A stretch of DNA of 61,701 nt, taken from assembly GCF_016802865.1 (NCBI RefSeq), contig NZ_JAEVHM010000014.1, forward strand, positions 1 through 61,701, given 5' to 3'. The position numbers were made by a program, and so were the translations under genes. The notes beneath the pieces were generated by a model. That model made no database searches, had not been told where the DNA came from, and was given only the letters and a program-made list of their open reading frames with translations. The stretch is from Micromonospora parastrephiae. Its GTDB lineage: Bacteria; Actinomycetota; Actinomycetes; Mycobacteriales; Micromonosporaceae. Below, piece after piece: positions 55,218 through 61,701 of this stretch. Numbering within the stretch: position 1 is the first letter of the stretch; each line of letters starts with the position of its first letter.

Positions 55218-55269
55218 GCCGATGCCTTCGCTGTTCGCCCAGGTCAGGGGTCGGTCCTCGCCTTCGATG

Positions 55270-56124
55270 CTAGGTGCGGGCGCTCGACGGCACGGTGGCA
55301 TCGCCGGAATGCCGGCCATGACGCGGCACGGCGGGGTAGCGGGCCGGGCTGACGCCCAGGTACCGCCGGAAGTGGCGGCTCAGGTGCGCCTGGTCAAAGA
55401 ACCCGGCCGCGGCGGCGGCCTCGGCGGGGCGCTGACCCGCGAGGAGCAGGCGACGCGCCAACTCGACCCGGCGACCGGTCAGGTACGCGTGCGGCGGCAG
55501 CCCGTGCGCGCGGGTGAAGGTCCGGACCAGGTGGGTCGGGTGCGCGTGCAGCAGCTCGGCGGCCTCGCGCAGCGTGACGCCGTCGACGGTCCGGACGTCC
55601 AGCAACTCACGCAGCCGGTCGGCGAGGCCGGACCCGGCCGGCGCGGCGCTGGCCGGCGTCCGTTCGCCGAGCTGCGTACGGAGTCGGTGCAGGATGAGCG
55701 CGAGGCGACTCTCCGCCTCGAACTCCTCCCCCGGCGCGGCGAGCACCTGGTGCAGGTGGTGGATCCGGGCCCGCAGGCGGGGATCGGCCAGGTCCGGCTG
55801 ATCGACGGCCCGGCCGACCAGCTCGGGGTCGAGCGCCGAGGTGTCGAGGTACAGGACCCGTTTGCGAAAGCCGTTCGCCGTGGCGGAGCGACCGTCGTGC
55901 GGCACGTACGGCGGCAGCAGGGTCACCGACGTCCGCAGCGCGCCGTGCCGGTGCCGGTGCAGGTCGAAGCGGACCGCGCCGTCGTCGACGATCAGCAGTG
56001 TCCACACATCGTGGACGTGCCGCGGGTACGCGTGGTCCACGAAATGGGCGTGGAAGACCTCGGCGACCCCGGCAACGGCGGGTCGCCACGCGCTGACCTG
56101 CGAGCCGGCCGGGCGGGTGGCCAC
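55270..56124 (-). CDS. AraC family regulator
   Basis: 284 aa from GTG 56124, preceded by TACGTT 7 bases before, so it may be leaderless. An N-terminal cupin-like effector domain ([40 protein letters not shown]) and a C-terminal double HTH ([60 protein letters not shown]) are clear. It likely regulates a nearby small operon. The DUF2000 gene is divergent from it and is a reasonable target. Confidence 0.9.
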   Translation of the reverse strand: MATRPAGSQVSAWRPAVAGVAEVFHAHFVDHAYPRHVHDVWTLLIVDDGAVRFDLHRHRHGALRTSVTLLPPYVPHDGRSATANGFRKRVLYLDTSALDPELVGRAVDQPDLADPRLRARIHHLHQVLAAPGEEFEAESRLALILHRLRTQLGERTPASAAPAGSGLADRLRELLDVRTVDGVTLREAAELLHAHPTHLVRTFTRAHGLPPHAYLTGRRVELARRLLLAGQRPAEAAAAAGFFDQAHLSRHFRRYLGVSPARYPAVPRHGRHSGDATVPSSART

Positions 56125-56174
56125 GCTAAGAACGTACAAGACCGGTCGGTGCCGCGACGGGCAGCCTCGACGCC

Positions 56175-56597
56175 ATGACCGAACCGATCCGTTTTCCCAC
56201 CAAGATCGCCGTGCTGCTCCGCAACGACCTGGCCGGCTGGCAGCGGCTGAATGTCACCGCCTTCCTGATCAGTGGCATCGCGAACGCCGAGCCGGAACTG
56301 ATCGGCGAGGAGTACCGCGACGCGGACGGCACCCGGTATCTGCCGATGTTCGGCCAGCCGGTGCTGGTCTTCGTCGGCGACCGGGCGACGCTGACCGGCG
56401 CGCACTCGCGGGCGCTCGCCCGTGGGCTGCGGCTCGCGGTCTTCACGTCGGAGCTGTTCGCCACCGGCAACGACCGGGACAACCGCGCCGCCGTCCAGGC
56501 GGTCGGCCGGGAGAAGCTCGATCTGGTGGGGTTGGCCGTGCACGCGGGGCGCAACGTGGTGGACAAGGTCCTCAAGGGAGCGACCATGCACCCGTGA
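56175..56597 (+). CDS. DUF2000 family protein
   Basis: 140 aa, ATG 56175. KIAVLLRNDLAGWQRLNVTA, GEEYRDADGTRYLPMFGQPV, VFTSELFATGNDRDNRAAVQ, and DLVGLAVHAGRNVVDKVLKG fit DUF2000, whose members resemble peptidyl-tRNA hydrolase-like folds. Function unknown. It starts 50 bases from the divergent AraC gene. Confidence 0.83.
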   Translation: MTEPIRFPTKIAVLLRNDLAGWQRLNVTAFLISGIANAEPELIGEEYRDADGTRYLPMFGQPVLVFVGDRATLTGAHSRALARGLRLAVFTSELFATGNDRDNRAAVQAVGREKLDLVGLAVHAGRNVVDKVLKGATMHP

Positions 56598-56638
56598 CGG
56601 CATCCGTCGCGGCGAGGACATTGATATCGATGCGCGTG

Positions 56639-56665
56639 ACTGTAATGATTAACAGACTTTACAGT
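56639..56665 (+). promoter_or_regulatory. operator-like inverted repeat upstream of alginate lyase
   Basis: ACTGTAA (56639-56645) and TTACAGT (56659-56665), spacer 13 bases, in an AT-rich patch (56625-56670) 28 bases before the lyase ATG. It also contains the smaller CTGT/ACAG pair. It looks like a repressor site with the promoter. Confidence 0.55.
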
Positions 56666-56692
56666 TGGTTTCGCCGCCGGAAGGACCCTGAC

Positions 56693-58306
56693 ATGGCGCG
56701 ACGAATGGCCCGGCCCGCACCCCGCCGCCCCCGCATCAGGTTGACCGCCGCACTCGCCGCGGCCCTGCTCGCCGTACCGACAAGCCTGTTCGTGGGCGCC
56801 TCCGCCGCTACGGCCGCCGCGACGGGCGCCATCACCGGGTACGGCGGCAAGTGCGTCGACGTGGCCGCCGCGAACCCGGCCAACAACACGCCGGTCCAGC
56901 TCCACACCTGCAACGGCTCGACCGCGCAACAGTGGACGGTGGGCGACGACGGCACCATCAGGGCACTGGGCAAGTGCCTCGACATCGCCGCCGCCAGCAC
57001 CGCCAACGGCGCCCGGGTGCAGATCTACGACTGCAACGGCACCGGCGCGCAGCAGTGGTCGGCCAACGCCGGACAGGTCATCAACCCCACCTCCGGCAAG
57101 TGCCTCGACGCGACCGGCGCCAGCTCCGCCGACGGGACTCCCCTGCAGATCTGGAGCTGCACCGGCACCGCCAACCAGACGTGGACACTGCCCACCGGCG
57201 GCGGCACCCCACCGCCGTCCTCGGGTGGCTTCACCCACCCCGGCGTGCTGGTCAGTCGGGGTCAGCTGGACTTCGTCCGCGGGCGGGTGCAGGCCGGCGC
57301 ACAACCGTGGGCGGCGGCCTACAACCAGATGATGGGCAGCCGGTACGCCTCCCTGACACGTACTCCGGCGCCCCGCGCGGTCGTCGAGTGCGGGTCCTAC
57401 TCCAACCCGAACAACGGCTGCACCGACGAACGCGAAGACGCGATCGCCGCGTACACCGACGCGCTCGCCTGGTACCTCACCGGCGACGCCCGCTACGCGC
57501 AGAAGTCGATCCAGATCATGGACGCCTGGTCCGCGACGATCACCTCGCACACCGGGAGCAACGCACCGCTGCAGACCGGCTGGGCCGCATCGGTCTGGCC
57601 CCGGGCCGCCGAGATCATCAAGTACACCTACACTAGCTGGCCCAACGCCAACCGGTTCGCCACCATGCTGCGCACCGTCTACCTGCCGGTGGTGCGCAAC
57701 GGGTCGAACAGCAACGGCAACTGGGAGCTGACCATGATGGAGGCCGCGGTCGGCATCGCCGTCTTCCTGGAGGACCGCACCGCCTACGACGCGGCGGTCG
57801 CCCGCTTCCTCAACCGCACCCGCGCCTTCGTCTACCTGCCCAGCGACGGCACGCTGCCGTACACGGTGCCCGGCAGCGGCCTGGACACCAGCGCCGAGAT
57901 CATCGGCTACTGGCAGGGCCAGTCCACGTTCGTCGCCGGCCTCGCGCAGGAGACCTGCCGGGACTTCGTCCACACCGGGTACGGGATCTCCGCCATCTCG
58001 CACGTCGCGGAGACCTCCCGGATCCAGGGACGCGACCTGTATCCCCAGGTCGGTGAGCGGTTGCGGCAGGCGCTCGGCTTCCACTCGCGCTACCAGCTCG
58101 GCGAGGCGCCGCCCTCCTGGCTCTGCGGCGGCAGCCTCACCCGTGGCCTCGGCCCGGTCACCGAGGTCGGCTTCAACGCGATGAGCACCCGGTTGGGCAA
58201 CGTCATGACCAACACGCAGACCCTCACGCTGCAACAGCGACCGGCCGGCAGCAACAATCTCTTCGTCGCCTGGGAGACGCTGACGCACGCCAACAACCCC
58301 AACTGA
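56693..58306 (+). CDS. secreted CBM13-alginate lyase family protein
   Basis: 537 aa. ATG 56693 follows GGAAGGA. Signal peptide about 1-43. A beta-trefoil CBM13 (about 46-170) has three QxW-type repeats (GKCVDVAAANPANNTPVQLH, GKCLDIAAASTANGARVQIY, GKCLDATGASSADGTPLQIW). After a Gly/Pro/Ser linker comes an alginate-lyase-like (PF05426 type) domain (about 182-537: HPGVLVSRGQLDFVRGRVQA, DALAWYLTGDARYAQKSIQI, NGNWELTMMEAAVGIAVFLE). Substrate may be alginate or another uronic-acid polymer. Confidence 0.88.
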   Translation: MARRMARPAPRRPRIRLTAALAAALLAVPTSLFVGASAATAAATGAITGYGGKCVDVAAANPANNTPVQLHTCNGSTAQQWTVGDDGTIRALGKCLDIAAASTANGARVQIYDCNGTGAQQWSANAGQVINPTSGKCLDATGASSADGTPLQIWSCTGTANQTWTLPTGGGTPPPSSGGFTHPGVLVSRGQLDFVRGRVQAGAQPWAAAYNQMMGSRYASLTRTPAPRAVVECGSYSNPNNGCTDEREDAIAAYTDALAWYLTGDARYAQKSIQIMDAWSATITSHTGSNAPLQTGWAASVWPRAAEIIKYTYTSWPNANRFATMLRTVYLPVVRNGSNSNGNWELTMMEAAVGIAVFLEDRTAYDAAVARFLNRTRAFVYLPSDGTLPYTVPGSGLDTSAEIIGYWQGQSTFVAGLAQETCRDFVHTGYGISAISHVAETSRIQGRDLYPQVGERLRQALGFHSRYQLGEAPPSWLCGGSLTRGLGPVTEVGFNAMSTRLGNVMTNTQTLTLQQRPAGSNNLFVAWETLTHANNPN

Positions 58307-58320
58307 CCCCGCCACCGTGG

Positions 58321-58526
58321 TCGCGCCGACCCGCGGTCGTGTTCAGCCGTCCACCCCCGGCGGCGCGTCCGGGCGCGCCGCGCCGGCCCGGGGGCACGGC
58401 TTCGGTCTGATCGGACTCACCGAGCGGGTACGCGCCCTCGGCGGCACGATCACCGCCGGTCCGGGTGTCGCCGGCGGCTGGGTGCTCGACACGGCGCTGC
58501 CCCTGCGTCCGGCGGTGGCCCGGTGA
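58321..58526 (+). pseudogene. histidine kinase C-terminal remnant
   Basis: Only the last about 40 residues are recognisable: GHGFGLIGLTERVRALGGTI then GPGVAGGWVLDTALPL, the G2 box and end of a NarX/DesK-type HATPase. The sensor, DHp and N-box parts are missing. Its TGA overlaps the GTG of the next fragment (GTGA at 58523-58526), as in intact two-component operons. Confidence 0.7.
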
Positions 58527-58692
58527 CCCGGGTGCTGATCGCCGACGACCAGGCGATGGTCCGGACCGGCTTCGGCTCTTCATCGCCATCGGCACCGTCA
58601 AGGCCCATCTGGCCAGCGTGCAGACGAAGCTCCCGGCCCGCAACCGGGTCGAGATCGCCGCCTGGGCCTGGGAACGCCGCCTCGTCGGCTAG
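58523..58692 (+). pseudogene. NarL/LuxR response regulator, middle deleted
   Basis: Starts MTRVLIADDQAMVRTGF, a receiver-domain N-terminus with its acidic pair. Near 58575 it jumps, in another frame, to IGTVKAHLASVQTKLPARNR then VEIAAWAWERRLVG, the last helices of a LuxR HTH. About 160 residues, including the phospho-acceptor Asp, are gone. Confidence 0.75.
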
Positions 58693-58806
58693 ACCACCGA
58701 CGCGGCCGGCCGGCTCCGCGGGGCACCCTCCGGAACCTCGATGACCTAACATTGGCATCCATGGATGGATGAGCCATTGTGGGCAATCGGAGGCGGGGGA
58801 TTCGTC

Positions 58807-59835
58807 ATGCGTGATCGTCTCAGTAGAGCAATACGATCGAAGGCCGCGGCACTGGCGGCCACCGCGCTCACCGCCGCCCTGGTCGCCGTCGGCGCGACCC
58901 CGGCGTACGCCGCCGCCGACGACACCGAACGCCCCACCGCCCCCGGCCCGATCACGGTCGTCGCCATCGACACCACCTGGATCGAGCTGACCTGGGCGGC
59001 CTCGACCGACAACGTGGGCGTGGTCCGCTACCCGGTCTCCGCGCGATACGAGGATGTCGGCGCGTCGTACTCGACCGACACCACCAGCATCCGGATCACC
59101 GGCCTGCGGCCGTCGCGCACGTACACCTTCAGCGTCTCGGCGGTGGACGCGGCCGGCAACTACTCCCTGTCGAACCCCACCCTGCGGCTGACCATGCCGC
59201 CGGGGGACGACCAACCGCCGAGCGCGCCGGGCCAACCGGTCGCGTACGACGTCGCCGCGACCCTGGTGTGGCTCCGGTGGGCCCACTCGACCGAGAACGT
59301 CGCGCTCGAACGGTACGAGGTGTTCCGGGTCGACGCCGGCGGCGCCCTCACCCGGGTCAGCGAGGTGTACCAGTACCCGCCCGGGCGCAACAGCACCCAG
59401 ATCAGCGGGCTGACGCCGAACACCACGTACACCTTCGTGGTGCAGGCCCGCGACGAGGCCGGCCACCTGTCGCCACTGTCCGAACCGGTCACCGTGACCA
59501 CCCTGCCGCCCCCACCGAGCTGCGCGGTCCGGTCCGTCGTGCGGCAGTGGTCGGACGGCTTCGTGGCGCACCTCGTCGTCGGGAACACCGGCTCGACGAC
59601 GGTCGACGGCTGGACGATGACGTGGAGGTTCTGGGCCAGCCAGGAGCTGCGCGGCCTCTGGGGCGCGGAGATGGTCGACCGCCTCCACAACAGCTTCCTG
59701 CGGGTACGCAACGCCAGTTACAACGCGGTGATCCCACCCGGTGGCAGCGTGTCGCTGGGAATCATCGCCACCGGCACGCAACTGCCCGAGGAGGTCACGT
59801 TGAACGGCGGCACCTGTGTGGTGGCGGACGAGTAA
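58807..59835 (+). CDS. secreted FN3-FN3-CBM2 protein without catalytic domain
   Basis: 342 aa. ATG 58807 follows GGAGGCGGGG. A signal peptide (RSKAAALAATALTAALVAVG, cleavage near AYA about residue 36) leads to two fibronectin type III modules (WIELTWAASTDNVGVVRYPV; LVWLRWAHSTENVALERYEV). The C-terminal part (CAVRSVVRQWSDGFVAHLVV, GWTMTWRFWASQELRGLWGA, NASYNAVIPPGGSVSLGIIA) is a CBM2-type cellulose-binding module with Trp. No hydrolase domain is present, so it is a binding or adhesion accessory protein. Confidence 0.85.
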   Translation: MRDRLSRAIRSKAAALAATALTAALVAVGATPAYAAADDTERPTAPGPITVVAIDTTWIELTWAASTDNVGVVRYPVSARYEDVGASYSTDTTSIRITGLRPSRTYTFSVSAVDAAGNYSLSNPTLRLTMPPGDDQPPSAPGQPVAYDVAATLVWLRWAHSTENVALERYEVFRVDAGGALTRVSEVYQYPPGRNSTQISGLTPNTTYTFVVQARDEAGHLSPLSEPVTVTTLPPPPSCAVRSVVRQWSDGFVAHLVVGNTGSTTVDGWTMTWRFWASQELRGLWGAEMVDRLHNSFLRVRNASYNAVIPPGGSVSLGIIATGTQLPEEVTLNGGTCVVADE

Positions 59836-59882
59836 CGCTCGCGGCCCAGGTCTGGCGCACGCCGTGACATCTTGCGACGCTA

Positions 59883-61292
59883 ATGGTCGTGTATGACTAC
59901 GACGTGGTGGTGCTGGGCTCCGGACCCGGTGGGCAGAAGGCCGCGATCGCCGCCGCCAAGCTCGGCAGGCGGGTCGGCATCGTGGACCGCCGCGACATGA
60001 TCGGCGGGGTGTGCATCAACACCGGCACCGTCCCGTCCAAGACGCTACGCGAGGCCGTGCTCTACCTGACCGGCCTGAGCCAGCGGGACCTGTACGGCAG
60101 CAGCTACCGGGTCAAGGAGGAGATCACGGTCAGCGATCTGGCCGCCCGCACCCAGCACGTGATCACCCGCCAGACCGACGTCATCCGCAACCAGCTCGCC
60201 CGCAACCGGGTCACGATGATCACCGGAACGGGGCGCTTCGCGGACGCGCACTCGATCTGGGTCGACGCCGGATCCGGCCGCGAGTCCAGGGTGACCTTCG
60301 ACAAGATCATCATCGCGGCGGGCACCCGCCCGGCCCGCCCGGACAGCGTCGACTTCGACGACCGTACGATCGTCGACTCCGACGGGGTCATCAACCTGCA
60401 AGCCGTACCCCGCAGCATGGTCGTGGTCGGCGCCGGCGTGATCGGCATGGAGTACGCGTCCATGTTCGCCGCGCTCGGCACGAAGGTGACCGTCGTGGAA
60501 CGCCGCGACCGGATGCTCGACTTCTGCGACGACGAGGTCGTCGAGTCGCTCAAGTACCACCTGCGCGACCTGTCCGTGGCGTTCCGCTTCGGCGAGGAGG
60601 TCGCCGCGGTGGAGAAGCACCAGACGGCCGCGCTGTGCATCCTCAAGAGCGGCAAGAAGATCGTCGCGGACACGGTGATGTACTCCGCGGGCCGGCAGGG
60701 CCAGACCGACGACCTGGCGCTGGAGGCGGCCGGCCTGGAGGCGGACCGGCGGGGCCGGATCAAGGTCGACGCCAACTACCGCACCTCGGTGGAGAACATC
60801 TACGCCGTCGGTGACGTGATCGGTTTCCCGGCGCTCGCGTCCACCTCGATGGAGCAGGGCCGGTTGGCCGCCCAGCACGCCTGCGGCGAGCCGATCCGGG
60901 AGATGCACGGCCTGCAACCCATCGGCATCTACACGATCCCGGAGATCAGCTTCGTCGGGCAGACCGAGGCGCAGCTCACCGACACCTCGACACCGTTCGA
61001 GGTCGGTATAGCGCGCTACCGGGAGCTGGCCCGGGGCCAAATCGTGGGTGACTCGTACGGCATGCTGAAGCTGCTGGTCTCGCCCGACGACGGCCGACTG
61101 CTCGGGGTGCACGTGTTCGGCACCGCCGCCACCGAGATCGTCCACATCGGCCAGGCCGTGATCGGCTGCGGGGGCACGATCGACTACCTGGTCGACGCGG
61201 TGTTCAACTACCCGACGCTGGCCGAGGCGTACAAGGTGGCCGCCCTCGACGCGTCCAACAAGATCCGCAACATCACCCGCATCGACGGCTGA
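59883..61292 (+). CDS. sthA: soluble (Si-specific) NAD(P)+ transhydrogenase
   Basis: 469 aa, ATG 59883; no ribosome site is seen, so it may be leaderless. FAD motif [19 protein letters not shown] (about 10-28), [18 protein letters not shown] (second Cys of the usual CxxxxC replaced by Thr, as in SthA), NAD motif [22 protein letters not shown]-binding [20 protein letters not shown] and the dimerization end YNYP-type [15 protein letters not shown]. It balances NADPH and NADH. The missing redox Cys separates it from lipoamide dehydrogenases. Confidence 0.93.
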   Translation: MVVYDYDVVVLGSGPGGQKAAIAAAKLGRRVGIVDRRDMIGGVCINTGTVPSKTLREAVLYLTGLSQRDLYGSSYRVKEEITVSDLAARTQHVITRQTDVIRNQLARNRVTMITGTGRFADAHSIWVDAGSGRESRVTFDKIIIAAGTRPARPDSVDFDDRTIVDSDGVINLQAVPRSMVVVGAGVIGMEYASMFAALGTKVTVVERRDRMLDFCDDEVVESLKYHLRDLSVAFRFGEEVAAVEKHQTAALCILKSGKKIVADTVMYSAGRQGQTDDLALEAAGLEADRRGRIKVDANYRTSVENIYAVGDVIGFPALASTSMEQGRLAAQHACGEPIREMHGLQPIGIYTIPEISFVGQTEAQLTDTSTPFEVGIARYRELARGQIVGDSYGMLKLLVSPDDGRLLGVHVFGTAATEIVHIGQAVIGCGGTIDYLVDAVFNYPTLAEAYKVAALDASNKIRNITRIDG

Positions 61293-61365
61293 CGTCGCGG
61301 TCACGGTGGACCGAGGCCGGTCGGTGCGGAGGGTTCCGGGCTCCCCCGCACGACCGGGGTCTTCG

Positions 61366-61701
61366 TCAGCCCGCCGTGCAGGTCGGGCTGAGGCTGCGGC
61401 GGTGCCGTTGGCCTGGAACCCGAACTCGGTGGACTGCCCGGCGCCGACCTGGCCGTTGTAGGCCACGTTCGTCCAGCTCGTCGTGCCGGTGTCACCGCTG
61501 TGGTTGGCGCTCCAGGCGCCGGTGACCGTCGCGCCCGACGGCAACGTGATCGTCACCGTCCAGGAGTTGAGAGCGGACGAGCCGGCCGTCACCCGGACGT
61601 TCGCCACGAAGCCACCCGTCCACTGGTTCACCGACACCGTCGCGGTGCAGCCGCCAGGCCCCCGGAGGCGGGGTCGTGGGCGGCGGGGGTGGTGGGCGGT
61701 G
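61366..61701 (-). CDS. CBM2-bearing secreted protein, partial and frameshifted
   Basis: Only the C-terminal module is inside the window. It reads ATVSVNQWTGGFVANVRVTA, SWTVTITLPSGATVTGAWSA, YNGQVGAGQSTEFGFQANGT, a CBM2. A missing base near 61395-61398 separates this from the expected end (SLSPTCTAG and a stop at 61366). The linker at 61640-61701 has PPT-type composition but is also out of frame with the module. The catalytic part is outside the window. Confidence 0.7.

Noticed and set aside
60045..61637. Long minus-strand frame over sthA
   Set aside because: Only its first part (61400-61637) is real CBM2 sequence; the rest is antisense to the intact sthA.

Overview
The window is about 61.7 kb of very GC-rich DNA. 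It has strong codon bias, GTG starts are common, and many promoters show no obvious E. coli-type boxes. The gene content points to a filamentous actinomycete: XRE/DUF397 pairs, a BTAD/AfsR-type regulator, ECF sigma factor, partner-switching anti-sigma proteins, many secreted proteins with CBM2, CBM13 and F5/8C modules, and DUF2267, DUF5709 and DUF2690 genes. Micromonosporaceae (Micromonospora-like) is my best guess, by inference only. I saw no rRNA, tRNA, CRISPR array, integrase or intact insertion sequence.

Layout. 1-9.1 kb: lipoprotein end, CopC-like copper protein, a large secreted PA14/sugar-dehydrogenase/F5-8C/ricin protein, then small housekeeping and stress genes (DUF2267, SnoaL, SDR, STAS plus anti-sigma kinase with a phosphatase remnant, SUKH, MOSC). 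9.1-13.4 kb: a secreted sugar-dehydrogenase-like/LamG operon facing a LacI regulator across a tandem perfect operator. 13.5-16.9 kb: hydrolase, cupin, LuxR, DUF2690. 16.9-22.5 kb: a sulfur island (ssuD, a deleted ssuA/C, ssuB, a methanethiol-oxidase/SBP56 gene with a membrane partner, an O-methyltransferase). 22.5-29.3 kb: hydrolase, two small secreted proteins, phosphoesterase, two XRE regulators and an AT-richer patch. 29.3-35.2 kb: secreted GH71/99-like protein, a YeiH-type exporter with a separate 48-aa first membrane segment, and a secreted beta-helix protein. 35.3-36.7 kb: a mosaic of gene fragments. 36.9-43 kb: XRE/DUF397, GH5-CBM2 cellulase, TPR protein, DHFR-like, DUF1801, SGNH hydrolase. 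43-49.8 kb: SARP/AfsR-type regulator, a TetR/CMD/SnoaL operon divergent from an aldo-keto reductase, DUF2071. 50-56.6 kb: ECF sigma, hydrolase, DUF5709, DHA2 exporter, broken XRE and hydrolase genes, AraC, DUF2000. 56.7-61.7 kb: CBM13-alginate lyase, two-component remnants, FN3-FN3-CBM2 protein, sthA, and a partial CBM2 protein.

Common themes are degradation and sensing of polysaccharides (at least seven secreted carbohydrate-active or carbohydrate-binding proteins) and organosulfur handling. A 16-bp motif beginning CTATCGGG occurs in the promoters of both the ssu locus and the YeiH locus, suggesting one sulfur regulator for both.

Quality caution. At least ten genes are interrupted by a one-base gain or loss, mostly in a G or C run, and several others keep their two ends but lack the middle. 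Many of the pseudogene calls may therefore reflect sequencing or assembly error and not real decay. I give corrected extents and say where the reading frame breaks.
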